Origin: Bradyrhizobium mercantei
GTDB taxonomy: Bacteria; Pseudomonadota; Alphaproteobacteria; Rhizobiales; Xanthobacteraceae
Reading direction: 5' to 3'
Assembly (NCBI RefSeq): GCF_001982635.1
Contig: NZ_MKFI01000006.1
Coordinates: 524,582 to 588,581 of the forward strand
Length of the DNA stretch: 64,000 bases
Both the position numbers and the translations under genes were made by a program. Positions 26,173 through 34,548 of the stretch are shown piece after piece (position 1 is the first letter of the stretch; each line of letters begins with the position of its first letter). The notes below the pieces were generated by a model. It was not told the DNA's origin, did not search any database, and worked only from the letters and a program-made list of their open reading frames with translations.

Positions 26173-27492
26173 ATGTCGAGCGCCCCGCCCGCCGTCTCGA
26201 TTGGCGTCGATTTTGGCACCAGCAACACCGTGGTCGCGCTGTCCGATGGTGACGGCCGGGTCGAGGCAATTCGCTTCGACCACGGCGGCCGCACGCATAG
26301 CGTCTATGTGTCCGCGCTGTGCTTCTGGGAGGAACGGCCGGGCGCCGGCCTGCATCCGCGCGCCGAGGGTGGTCCGTGGGCGATCGAGCAGTTCCTCGAG
26401 GGACGCACGATCCATCGCTTCATCCAGTCGTTCAAGACCTTTGCGGCAAGCTCGGCCTTCAACACCACCCAGATCTTCCGGCAACGCTACAAGTTCGAGG
26501 ATCTGCTGGCGGCGTTTCTGCGCACGCTGACGCGCCATGCCGGCGAAGGCTTCGATTTGGGCGCGCCGACCATCATGGTCGGCCGCCCGGTGAAGTTTGC
26601 CGGCGGCAATCCCAATGACGAGCTCGCCATGCAACGTTACCGCGCCGCGTTCGAGCGGCTCGGCGCCGGCCACGCGCGCTATGTCTACGAGCCGGTCGGC
26701 GCGGCGTTCTCCTTCGCGCGCAGCCTCGACCACGACGCCACGGTGCTGGTCGCCGATTTCGGCGGCGGCACCAGCGACTTCTCCGTGATGCGGTTCTCGC
26801 GCAAGGGCGGCGTGCTGCGCGCCGAACCGCTCGGGCATGCCGGCATCGGCATCGCCGGCGACACTTTCGACTACCGCATCGTCGACCACATCGTCTCGCC
26901 GCGGCTCGGCAAGGGCACCAACTACCGCTCGTTCGACAAGGTGCTGCCGATTCCCAATCACTATTATTCGAGCCTCGCGCGCTGGCATCAGCTCGCGATG
27001 ATGCGGGGCAATGGCGATTTGCGCGAATTGCAGCAGCTCGCCCGCACCGCGATCGATCCGGCGCCGCTGCACGATTTCATCACCATCGTCGACCACGATC
27101 TCGGCTTTGCGCTCTACCGCGCCGTCTCCGACACCAAGGTCGCGCTGTCGAGCAGCGACCGCGTCGAGTTCCGCTTCGCCCGCGAAGGCATCGATATCGG
27201 CGCCACCGTGACGCGCGACGATTTCGAATCCTGGATCGCCGACGACATCGAGCGGCTCGGTGCCACGGTCGACGAGGCGCTGGCGAAATCCGGCATCACT
27301 GCGCGCGACGTCGAGAAGGTGTTCTTGACCGGCGGCACCTCGTTCGTGCCGGCGGTGCAGCGGCTGTTTGCCGAACGCTTCGGCGAAGCGCGGCTGACCT
27401 CGGCGGATCAATTCGAATCGATCGCCTATGGTCTCGCCCTGATCGGCCGTACCGCCGATCCCGACCGCTGGACTTTTGCCGAAGCGGCGTGA
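26173..27492 (+). CDS. Hsp70 family ATPase (YegD-like)
   Basis: A 439-residue actin/Hsp70-fold ATPase. Phosphate-1 motif GVDFGTSNTVVALS is near residue 11, phosphate-2 motif LVADFGGGTSDFSVM near 192, and the adenosine motif KVFLTGGTSFVPAV near 380. There is only a nucleotide-binding domain with short extensions and no DnaK-type substrate-binding domain, as in E. coli YegD. No DnaJ or GrpE partner is nearby. The start at 26173 gives the family N-terminus directly before VSIGVDFGT; an upstream in-frame start adds low-complexity residues. Role unknown, possibly a specialised chaperone. Confidence 0.88.
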   Translation: MSSAPPAVSIGVDFGTSNTVVALSDGDGRVEAIRFDHGGRTHSVYVSALCFWEERPGAGLHPRAEGGPWAIEQFLEGRTIHRFIQSFKTFAASSAFNTTQIFRQRYKFEDLLAAFLRTLTRHAGEGFDLGAPTIMVGRPVKFAGGNPNDELAMQRYRAAFERLGAGHARYVYEPVGAAFSFARSLDHDATVLVADFGGGTSDFSVMRFSRKGGVLRAEPLGHAGIGIAGDTFDYRIVDHIVSPRLGKGTNYRSFDKVLPIPNHYYSSLARWHQLAMMRGNGDLRELQQLARTAIDPAPLHDFITIVDHDLGFALYRAVSDTKVALSSSDRVEFRFAREGIDIGATVTRDDFESWIADDIERLGATVDEALAKSGITARDVEKVFLTGGTSFVPAVQRLFAERFGEARLTSADQFESIAYGLALIGRTADPDRWTFAEAA

Positions 27493-27624
27493 CCCGCTGC
27501 CTCGTGCCTTGATCCCGGCCCAATAGCCGACTACATCAGTTCAATCATCAATCCCTGAGGATGCCGACAGCAATGGATTTCACCCTGACAGCAAAGCCCA
27601 TCCGCCTTGCCCACGGGGATATCC

Positions 27625-29229
27625 ATGCCAGCATCGATTACGCTCTCCCATCTGACCCTGTCCGCGCCTGACGGCCGGGTTCTCCTCTCCAATCTCGATC
27701 TCAGTTTCGGCCCCGAGCGGACCGGCCTTGTCGGCAGGAACGGCGTCGGCAAGACGACGCTGCTCGGCCTGATCGCCGGCCGGCAGGCGCCGCACTCCGG
27801 CACGGTCTCGGTGAAGGGACGCGTCGCGATGCTGCATCAGACGGTTCAGGCGCATCCGGACGAGTGTATCGTCGATCTGTTCGGCGCGCGCCGCGCAATG
27901 GCCGCGTTGCGCCGTGCCGAACAGGGCCTTGCGACCGCTGACGAGCTCGCGGATGTCGACTGGACACTCGACAGCCGGATCGCGGCCGCGCTCGCGCGCG
28001 TTGGACTGGACAATGTGCCCGACACGCCACTTGCGATGCTGTCCGGCGGACAGGCCACACGGGCGCGCCTCGCGGCGCTGACTTTTGCAGAACCCGACTT
28101 CCTGCTGCTCGACGAGCCCACCAACAATCTCGACCGCAAGGGGCGCAGGGCGGTGGTCGACCTGCTCGCCGGTTGGCGGCACGGCGCCATCATCGTCAGC
28201 CACGACCGCGAGCTGCTGGAGAGGATGGATGCGATCGTCGAGCTGTCCTCGCTGGAAGCAAGGCGCTATGGCGGCAATTGGAGCGCGTACCGCGCACGCA
28301 AGGCGATCGAGCTCGCAGCCGCACGACACGACCTGGATGATGCCGAGAAGCGCGTCGCCGAGATCGATCGCAAGGCACGGGAAGCCACGGAACGGAAGGC
28401 GCGCAAGGACAGTGCCGGCGCGAAGCAGCGCGCCAAGGGCGACATGCCGCGCATCGCGGCCGGGCTGCGTAGAGATCGCAGCGAAGACACCGGCGGCGAG
28501 GCCGCCCGCCTCGCCGAGCGCCGGCAGACGCAGGCGCGCGAGCTTGCCGCCGCGGCGCGCCAACGCATCGAAGTGCTGCAACCGTTCTCGGTGCGACTGC
28601 CGTCGACGCATCTGCCGGCGAGCCGGATGGTGCTGCGGATCGAAGCCGCTGACGCCGGTTATACCGCGGACGCGCTGATCCTGCGTGGTCTCAGCTTCTC
28701 TATCTCGGGTCCAGAGCGCGTCGCGATCACAGGCCCGAACGGCACCGGCAAGACCACGCTGCTCAAGCTCGTCAGCGGTGACCTTGCCCCAGCGTGCGGC
28801 ACCGTCGAGGTGATGACCCGCTTTGCGTTGTTCGATCAGGCGGTCAGTCTGCTCGATGCCTCATGCTCCATCCTGGACAATTTCCGCCGCATCAATCCGG
28901 AGGCCGATGAGAACGCCTGTCGCGCCGCGCTGGCGCGATTCATGTTTCGCGCCGATGCAGCGCTGCAATTGGTCTCCAGCCTCAGCGGCGGGCAACTGCT
29001 TCGCGCCGGCCTTGCCTGCGTGCTGGGCGGCCCGACACCGCCGCCGCTGCTGATCCTCGACGAGCCGACCAACCATCTCGACATCGAATCCATGGAAGCG
29101 GTCGAGGCCGGGTTACGCGCCTATGACGGCGCGCTGCTGGTGGTCAGCCACGACGAGGCGTTCCTCGAGGCGATCGCGATCACCCGCAGGTTCGAGCTCG
29201 GTGCTGGCACCCGATCGCGAGAGGCCTGA
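27625..29229 (+). CDS. ABC-F family ATP-binding protein
   Basis: A 534-residue soluble protein with two fused ABC ATPase domains and no membrane segments. Domain 1 has Walker A GRNGVGKTT near residue 38, signature LSGGQATRARLA near 140 and Walker B LLLDEPTNNLD near 160. Domain 2 has GPNGTGKTT near 372, signature LSGGQLLRAGLA near 452 and LLILDEPTNHLD near 475. The highly charged linker (KAREATERKARKDSAGAKQR) is the arm that reaches the ribosomal tRNA sites in ABC-F translation factors. It acts on stalled ribosomes or in antibiotic protection (family knowledge). The ATG at 27625 is preferred to a TTG at 27607. Monocistronic. Confidence 0.9.
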   Translation: MPASITLSHLTLSAPDGRVLLSNLDLSFGPERTGLVGRNGVGKTTLLGLIAGRQAPHSGTVSVKGRVAMLHQTVQAHPDECIVDLFGARRAMAALRRAEQGLATADELADVDWTLDSRIAAALARVGLDNVPDTPLAMLSGGQATRARLAALTFAEPDFLLLDEPTNNLDRKGRRAVVDLLAGWRHGAIIVSHDRELLERMDAIVELSSLEARRYGGNWSAYRARKAIELAAARHDLDDAEKRVAEIDRKAREATERKARKDSAGAKQRAKGDMPRIAAGLRRDRSEDTGGEAARLAERRQTQARELAAAARQRIEVLQPFSVRLPSTHLPASRMVLRIEAADAGYTADALILRGLSFSISGPERVAITGPNGTGKTTLLKLVSGDLAPACGTVEVMTRFALFDQAVSLLDASCSILDNFRRINPEADENACRAALARFMFRADAALQLVSSLSGGQLLRAGLACVLGGPTPPPLLILDEPTNHLDIESMEAVEAGLRAYDGALLVVSHDEAFLEAIAITRRFELGAGTRSREA

Positions 29230-29348
29230 TTGTCCGGCTCCCACCAAAATATCGAAAACAACCCCATGCAAAGGAGCCCGCGGCCACCGCGACCGGCTGA
29301 GCGGCGGTCAATTGGGGCAATATCCTCCGGGCAAAAATTTGGAGGGCA

Positions 29349-29375
29349 TGTCACGTTTCGAGCCGCTGCCTTGTC
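29349..29375 (+). promoter_or_regulatory. Candidate ECF41-type promoter
   Basis: TGTCACG (29349-29355) is followed after 16 bases by TGTC (29372-29375). ECF41 sigma factors recognise TGTCACA in the -35 and CGTC in the -10 region. It stands directly upstream of the flavodoxin-like gene that precedes the ECF41 gene, as expected for autoregulation. Confidence 0.55.
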
Positions 29376-29408
29376 TTAGCCTCTGTAATGGCAGCAGCAG
29401 AGGACACC

Positions 29409-30047
29409 ATGGATACTATCGGAACCGGAGGCGGTCGGACCCTGATCGCGATCGTCTATCATAGCGCCTACGGCCATACCCGGCGGCAGGCGGAGGCCGT
29501 CAGGTCCGGCGTTGGGGATATCGATGGCGCGGAGGCGCTGCTGGTGCCAGTCGAGAACGTGGAACAGAACTGGGATCATCTGCTGGGTGCGGAAGCACTG
29601 ATCTTCGGCACGCCGACCTACATGGGAGCTGCGTCTGCAACCTTCAAAGCGTTTCAGGAAGCAACGTCGCGTGCGGTGATGTCCAAGGGCTACCGGTGGA
29701 AGGACAAGCTCGCAGCCGGCTTCACCAATTCGGGGGCACATGCCGGCGACAAGCTGTCCACATTGATCCAGCTTGCCCTGTTCGCCGCCCAGCACGGCAT
29801 GCACTGGATCAATCTCGATCTGCCGCCCGGGAACAACTCCGCATCGGGATCGGACGCCGACCCGAACCGGCTGGGGTTCTGGCTCGGAGCCGGGGCGCAG
29901 TCGAACACCGACGAGGGTGCGGATACCGCACCGCCCGAATCCGATCTCGCGACCGCGCGCCATTTGGGCCAGCGGGTGGCGAAGGCCGCGTTGCAGTTTG
30001 CGCGTGGCCGTGACGCAGCCGCAGCGGCCGTTCGGGCGGCGTCATGA
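29409..30047 (+). CDS. Flavodoxin-like NAD(P)H:quinone oxidoreductase (WrbA/FMN-reductase type)
   Basis: A 212-residue flavodoxin-fold protein: IAIVYHSAYGHTRRQAEAV (phosphate loop for FMN), ALIFGTPTYMGAASATFKAF near residue 62, and GFTNSGAHAGDKLSTL near 100. It would reduce quinones with two electrons and protect against oxidative or electrophile stress. The start at 29409 is preferred over 29388 because AGAGGA precedes it and the predicted ECF41 promoter would leave almost no leader for the earlier ATG. Its stop overlaps the ECF41 gene start (ATGA at 30044-30047), so the two are translationally coupled. ECF41 factors are typically paired with one oxidoreductase, and this is the partner. Confidence 0.85.
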   Translation: MDTIGTGGGRTLIAIVYHSAYGHTRRQAEAVRSGVGDIDGAEALLVPVENVEQNWDHLLGAEALIFGTPTYMGAASATFKAFQEATSRAVMSKGYRWKDKLAAGFTNSGAHAGDKLSTLIQLALFAAQHGMHWINLDLPPGNNSASGSDADPNRLGFWLGAGAQSNTDEGADTAPPESDLATARHLGQRVAKAALQFARGRDAAAAAVRAAS

Positions 30048-30928
30048 AAGACGCGGCCGAAACATCGGCGGCCGAGATCTTCGCCGAGCTGCGTCCGCGC
30101 CTGATCCGGCTGGCCTATCGGATGCTGGGCTCGGTGGCCGACGCGGAGGATGTCGTGCACGACGCCTGGCTGCGCTGGCTCGCCGCCGACCACGATCAGA
30201 TCCGCGATCCCAAGGCGCTGCTGCACACCATCGTCACGCGATTGTCGCTCAACGAATTGAAATCCGCACGGCGCCGGCGGACCAGCTATGTCGGACCGTG
30301 GCTGCCCGAACCGTTCTTCGATCCGGAGCAAGAGGAGTCGGCCGACGACCTGACCCTGCCGTTGATGATTGCGCTGGAACGCCTGTCGCCGTTGGAACGG
30401 GCGGCGTTTCTGCTGCATGACGTGTTCGGGTTGGAGTTCGAGGCCGTGTCCGAGACGATCGGGCGCGAGGCCGCGACTTGCCGCAAGCTTGCGAGCCGCG
30501 CACGCGCGCACATCCACGATGCCAGGCCGCGCTTCGTCGTCGGCAATGAAGAAGGCCTGCGGCTGGCAAATGCCTTCTTCACGGCGACACGGACCGGTGA
30601 CCTCGCCGCGTTGCGCGCGATGCTCGCCGAAGACGTCGTGGTCTATGCCGATGGCGGCGGCCGGGTTCCGGCACCGATCCGGCCTCTGGTCGGGTGTGAC
30701 GCCGCGATGGAGCGCTTTGCGGGGCTCGCCCGCCTGTTCGCCGTGCATCCCTCACGATTGATCCGCTACGCGATCATCAACGGATTGCCGGGCTTCATCA
30801 CCATCGAGGGCGATCTCGTTCAAACGACCGCATTGCATATCGAAAACGAAACCGTCGTCGCGATCTATGTAACCCGCAATCCCGACAAGCTGCACAACGT
30901 GCCTGATGTGACGGGATGGCGAAACTGA
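30044..30928 (+). CDS. ECF41-type extracytoplasmic function sigma factor
   Basis: A 294-residue sigma factor. The sigma-2 region is at about residues 12-80 (RLIRLAYRMLGSVADAEDVV) and sigma-4 at about 110-165 (ALERLSPLERAAFLLHDVFG). A C-terminal SnoaL-like extension (about 175-294) replaces an anti-sigma partner. It carries the two ECF41 hallmark motifs: DGGGR (VVYADGGGRVPAP) near 200 and NPDKL (VTRNPDKLHNV) near 278. In this family the extension modulates activity and the adjacent oxidoreductase gene is the main target. Translationally coupled to that oxidoreductase (4-base overlap). A decayed duplicate of its C-terminal domain lies 1.2 kb downstream. Confidence 0.93.
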   Translation: MKDAAETSAAEIFAELRPRLIRLAYRMLGSVADAEDVVHDAWLRWLAADHDQIRDPKALLHTIVTRLSLNELKSARRRRTSYVGPWLPEPFFDPEQEESADDLTLPLMIALERLSPLERAAFLLHDVFGLEFEAVSETIGREAATCRKLASRARAHIHDARPRFVVGNEEGLRLANAFFTATRTGDLAALRAMLAEDVVVYADGGGRVPAPIRPLVGCDAAMERFAGLARLFAVHPSRLIRYAIINGLPGFITIEGDLVQTTALHIENETVVAIYVTRNPDKLHNVPDVTGWRN

Positions 30929-31179
30929 TCGCGCGTCCCGCGCGGCCGCATCGACGCGCAGGGCTCGCAATGAGGCCACGGCACGCAGCGATCGATCTCC
31001 CTCGCCGAGGCTCTCGGATCACGGCGAAGGCAGATCGGATAATGAACAGCCGGACACGCGTCGCCCTGGGGTGGGTTGAAGGCGCGGTGCCCGGCTGTCA
31101 GGCCGCGCGGCGGTGCGGCCATCCGCCAGCCCCGCTCATCCCCATGGACGAGGCCGTCGGAATTCAATCTCGCCGGTTG
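30929..31179. other. Start of gene-poor accessory stretch
   Basis: No convincing gene in this segment. Frames on both strands are arginine-rich shadows. It marks the transition from the ECF41 operon to the 3.3-kb gene-poor region that ends at tRNA-Ser. Confidence 0.4.
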
Positions 31180-31299
31180 CTAAATCCGCGCCGTCGAATG
31201 CAGCGCGTTTCGCCAAAGGGCAAAGGCGACGAAGCCAGCCAGCAACAAACAGCCGCCACCGGCCGCGATCAAAAAATGCGCGAACGTCATCTTGAACAT
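31180..31299 (-). CDS. Possible small single-pass membrane protein
   Basis: A 39-residue frame below usual gene-finder limits: MFKMTFAHFLIAAGGGCLLL, then AGFVAFALWR and a short polar tail. It has one strongly hydrophobic segment of about 23 residues flanked by basic residues, as in real bacterial miniproteins. The ribosome binding site is weak, and a second ATG three codons in (MTFAHF) is an alternative start. No relation recognised. The hydrophobic run is unlike the Arg-rich shadows elsewhere in this stretch. Confidence 0.35.
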   Translation of the reverse strand: MFKMTFAHFLIAAGGGCLLLAGFVAFALWRNALHSTARI

Positions 31300-31709
31300 C
31301 CAAATTGAGGTACGTCATGCGGCGCGAGATGCGCCGCAACCTGGCAATCAACAGCACTTCAGGAATTGATTTGCCCCGCCGGCCGCCGCCGAACAGCCCG
31401 AAAGGTGGCTGGCACTGCGCTCTGCCCACCCTTCGATTTCAGAGAGATCGTCAAGCCACTCGGCTCTTGCCCCTCATCGCGCGGTTCGTCACACCGCTCA
31501 ATTGTCACGAGGATAATCGATAAAATTGTATCGACAATCGAAAGGGAAAATTAAGGTTAACGAGGTGCACCGAGGCGCACCAACAGGCTCGTTTCGCCGA
31601 GGACCACTTTTGTCACGATGCAACGCGGCTCCCAGTCGCGCTCGCGAGGCGCTCGCATGCGTGCCCGTCCGGCGAGGTGAAGCCGCTTCAACAGTCTCCT
31701 CATCGAGGC
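31300..31709. other. Gene-poor spacer before the ECF41 remnant
   Basis: No gene seen. It has lower GC than the surroundings around 31480-31570. TGTCACG at 31611-31617 with AGTC 16 bases later resembles the ECF41-type promoter upstream of 29409 and may be a remnant of it. Confidence 0.35.
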
Positions 31710-31973
31710 CGGCAATGAAGAAGGCCTGCAGCTCGCAAATGCCTTCTTCACGGCGATACGGACGGCCACCTTGCCGCGTTGCGCGCGTTGCTCGCCGAAG
31801 ATGTCGCGGTCTATGCCGATGGCGGCGGCCGGGTGCCGGCACCTGTTCGACCGCTGGTCGGGCTCGAAGCCGCGATGGAACGCGATGCGGGGCTCGCGCG
31901 CCTGTTCGTCGCGCGCCCCTCACGCTTGATCCGCTATGCGACCATCAACGGATTGCCGGGCTTCATCACCATC
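31710..31973 (+). pseudogene. Decayed duplicate of the ECF41 SnoaL-like C-terminal domain
   Basis: This segment aligns by eye, at roughly 85-90% identity, to 30541-30804 of the ECF41 sigma gene. It encodes the region from NEEGL.LANAFFTA to NGLPGFITI and includes the VYADGGGRVPAP motif. It lacks the sigma-2 and sigma-4 regions and the terminal NPDKL motif. A one-base deletion around 31763 (relative to the intact copy) shifts the frame, and similarity stops abruptly at 31973. A frame from 31779 could still make an 84-residue fragment but has no clear ribosome binding site. Confidence 0.75.
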
Positions 31974-32154
31974 AGACATCGCGTCGCCAACCAGCGTCGG
32001 CAGCTTTGGCGTCGCAAAGACCAAGTCTCTTGAAGCGATTGCGGCTCGCTAACAGAGCAAGACGCCTGAGATATGCAAATTAGCAAGTACAAGGCGGGCT
32101 AGCGAAACGTCATGATTGTTCGACCTAGCGCGAAGCTAGTCATCGCTTCGCGCC

Positions 32155-33435
32155 TCAGTTTGACAATCGTACCGTGAAGGCCGAATTTAGATCCGTCGAC
32201 TGAATGCTGAGGTTACGTAACTCTTCGAGCATCGCAAAGATCAGCGCCGTGTTTTGCGAATAGTGGGGAACGCAAAAGAATTGCCCTGCGTAGTTGACAC
32301 TTACATAACATCCCTCGGATGCGTCAGACCTAATGTTGATAAACGGCTCACCCTCCCGGAGGAAGTTCTTATAAGCCGCCGAGTGATAACGAAAATTGCC
32401 ACCTTGCTGCTCACCAAACATCAAGCCGTAGAAGCGATACACGGAGGCTGGCGAACGAAACGACAGCGTAACGTTGAAAGTGCCGACACCCTCGATCGTC
32501 AACTGTTGATCGGTACTTTCGCGCGTCGATCCCTTCTTTTGAGGCGCCGGTGACGGCGAGCCGGCTTTGGCAGTTGCGGCGTCCGGTGCAGCTGGAGGGT
32601 GGGCCGCGTCCTTGGGCCCTTTCGCCGCCGCTCCCTTTTTGCTCGCATCCAGAGCCTGCACCGCCTGGAACTTCTTGGCTGATTGGCCGCAGACGGGGTC
32701 CGCGCGATACCCTATCGCCGCACGACTTCGATCAAAACAGATGTGACCACTGGCCTGTGGCTGATCTTTCTGCGCGACGTTTTCAAGCGGCATCAGCTCC
32801 GACGTCAAGCCGGCCGATATCAAGATGCGCATCATTTCGACAAAGGCATTGTAATTGCAGTATCGTTCGAAAACGACGAGGTCATCCTTTGTATAGTCCC
32901 CGGTTAGACGACCACAGTGTGGGTCCAGTGGCGCGACAGTGACGTTGTTCTCAAACCGAACAATCCAGTTACCGACCTTCAGAACAATCGCGTCGAGCAG
33001 CGAATAAAACACCGCCTCTCGGGGGTGAGAGGCGGCGAGAAGGGCAACAGTTCGCGGAGAGACCGGCGACAGCATTGCGCTCTGGAAACCAGTAGAAACA
33101 AGCGGATTTGACTGATATCCCCCGGTTGCTTGACTGCTGAGGGAGTTAGTCACCGCAAACTGATGCTGCGCTGCCGTCTGCGCGGGTCCTATCGTGATTG
33201 TGGGCAAGCCCGTGCTCAACGTCTCTTGCTGGCCGCCTGTCACCTGCGTAATGGCGACGAAGTTCATGCTCTGATAACGGCTTGAGCGAATGACATTCAA
33301 CAGCGTTTCGCTGTTCAGCGCGCTTTGCGACTGAAGATTCGCGCGATAAACGCGATCGTCAAATTGATCGACGAACGCACACGCGCCAACAGAAATACTC
33401 ACCGTCGCCGCGGCGACCAACTGTCTTACGTGCAT
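32155..33435 (-). CDS. Hypothetical lipoprotein
   Basis: A 426-residue protein with an N-terminal lipoprotein signal: MHVRQLVAAATVSISVGAC, with the modified Cys at position 19 in VGAC. The first part of the mature protein (about 20-180) is Gln/Ser/Thr-rich (SALNSETLLNVIRSSRYQSM; SLSSQATGGYQSNPLVSTGF). A middle section has paired cysteines (DPHCGRLTGDYTK, FERYCNYNAF, HICFDRS, PVCGQS), followed by a Lys/Ala/Pro linker (about 265-305). The C-terminal domain contains VYRFYGLMFGEQQGGNFRYH and FINIRSDASEGCYVSVNY. I do not recognise a named family. Codon use and GC are lower than in the neighbours, and it lies in the tRNA-Ser-flanked segment, suggesting acquisition. It is divergent from a small secreted-protein gene. 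Confidence 0.82.
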   Translation of the reverse strand: MHVRQLVAAATVSISVGACAFVDQFDDRVYRANLQSQSALNSETLLNVIRSSRYQSMNFVAITQVTGGQQETLSTGLPTITIGPAQTAAQHQFAVTNSLSSQATGGYQSNPLVSTGFQSAMLSPVSPRTVALLAASHPREAVFYSLLDAIVLKVGNWIVRFENNVTVAPLDPHCGRLTGDYTKDDLVVFERYCNYNAFVEMMRILISAGLTSELMPLENVAQKDQPQASGHICFDRSRAAIGYRADPVCGQSAKKFQAVQALDASKKGAAAKGPKDAAHPPAAPDAATAKAGSPSPAPQKKGSTRESTDQQLTIEGVGTFNVTLSFRSPASVYRFYGLMFGEQQGGNFRYHSAAYKNFLREGEPFINIRSDASEGCYVSVNYAGQFFCVPHYSQNTALIFAMLEELRNLSIQSTDLNSAFTVRLSN

Positions 33436-33555
33436 CGCGGGAGAGCCCCATCTCCAGAAAGGCACTTGAAGAGCCTAGTGTGAGCGTTGTTTTAGCTAAT
33501 TTCAAGTGGTACTGTCAGTGCATTCTCTACCATCGATTGAGATAGGGATTTGCCG

Positions 33556-33837
33556 ATGCGATCTTTTTTCCTGCTCGTTTTGGGCGGGCTGATCACCGTG
33601 CCGACGGCGGCGTCGTCCGAGCAGGGCTGCCAGAAGGAAGCGAGCGTTCAGACCGACAGTGTACCTCGGCATGGCTGCGGTACCGATCCGTTTAGCTTGA
33701 GGCCCGATAGCCCGTTCAGTGACGAGCTCAACGACAAATTCAAAAAGGGATTTGAAGCACCAATTGAGGGCAATGTCGCACCTCGGTCACCTTCCAACAG
33801 GGCTGGCCCGAAGATCCGCTCTCCTGGCTCCTTATAG
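33556..33837 (+). CDS. Hypothetical small secreted protein
   Basis: A 93-residue protein with a typical signal peptide (MRSFFLLVLGGLITVPTAAS, cut after about residue 20-22). The hydrophilic mature part of about 70 residues contains two Cys (EQGCQKEA, HGCGTDPFS). There is no family match that I know. The start is the ATG at 33556; an in-frame TTG two codons earlier is less likely. Divergent from the hypothetical lipoprotein gene, with about 120 bases between starts, so the two may be co-regulated. Part of the atypical-composition segment. Confidence 0.6.
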   Translation: MRSFFLLVLGGLITVPTAASSEQGCQKEASVQTDSVPRHGCGTDPFSLRPDSPFSDELNDKFKKGFEAPIEGNVAPRSPSNRAGPKIRSPGSL

Positions 33838-34245
33838 GTAGCCTGACGCCAGCGCATTCATCCGCTGCGTCTCTAGCGCTCTGACTCTCTTCTTCGAGCG
33901 ACAAATAGGGGCCTTTTATTGCTAGGCGCGTGCGCTGGACAGACAGGGGTCTAGCCGGTCCTGCCATTGATTAAGAGAAGCGCCAATACGTCAGATCGTG
34001 GCACAACATCCGCAAACCGTGCGGGTCTCGAATCGCCCCCCAATGCCGGTGGACCGAGACGAGGCAAGGAGCACCTGATAGGCGGCAAAGTCCTCGACCA
34101 CCTGCAGACGAAGCGTCACACGATCGGTTGGAACGTCCTGCGTCACGGGCTGACGGTCACGCGCCGCGGACCGCGTCACGGCCAGCCGCGGCTTTCTGGT
34201 CTAGCGCAGCCGGGTGGCTTTAGCGGGATCGGATTTGTTCGTGGA
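33838..34245. other. Spacer adjoining the 3' end of tRNA-Ser, no gene seen
   Basis: 408 bases without a convincing gene. Two opposing short frames (33967-34278 plus; 33991-34179 minus) lack ribosome binding sites and family resemblance. No integrase gene and no clear second copy of the tRNA end (attachment repeat) was found by eye. Confidence 0.4.
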
Positions 34246-34335
34246 TGGCGGAGAGGGAGGGATTCGAACCCCCGATAGGCTTGCACCTATGCCGCATTTC
34301 GAGTGCGGTGCATTCAACCACTCTGCCACCTCTCC
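34246..34335 (-). tRNA. tRNA-Ser (anticodon CGA)
   Basis: A 90-base tRNA read on the minus strand. The acceptor stem GGAGAGG pairs with CCTCTCC, followed by discriminator G and an encoded CCA. The anticodon arm is CCGCA-CTCGAAA-TGCGG with anticodon CGA, there is a long variable arm as in class II tRNAs, and the T-arm has GGTTCGAATCC. The 3' end at 34246 faces the atypical region to the left. Confidence 0.97.
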
Positions 34336-34548
34336 AGCGGCCCAGGTGATTTGCGCCACCCGCGGTCGGGGCGTGTTCTAGGCGAGGATGGCGGGACAGA
34401 CAAGGCGCTGCAATAATATTTCCGTCACCGCTGCCTCATACCACCGAAACACCGGGCCGACGTGAGAAAGTGCGCGGAAACAAGGCGCTAGCGGGACACC
34501 TCGGGTTCGGCCGGCGCACGCGCGAGCCGGAAACTGCAGGAGCGGACC

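Noticed and set aside
30929..34245. Attachment-site repeat of the tRNA-Ser 3' end
   Set aside because: I looked for a second copy of the T-arm/acceptor sequence. Only a weak TCGAATCGCCCCCC-like match near 34028 was seen, too short to count.
33967..34278. Short frames next to tRNA-Ser considered as an integrase remnant
   Set aside because: No integrase catalytic motif or similarity could be recognised; the frame even runs into the tRNA gene.
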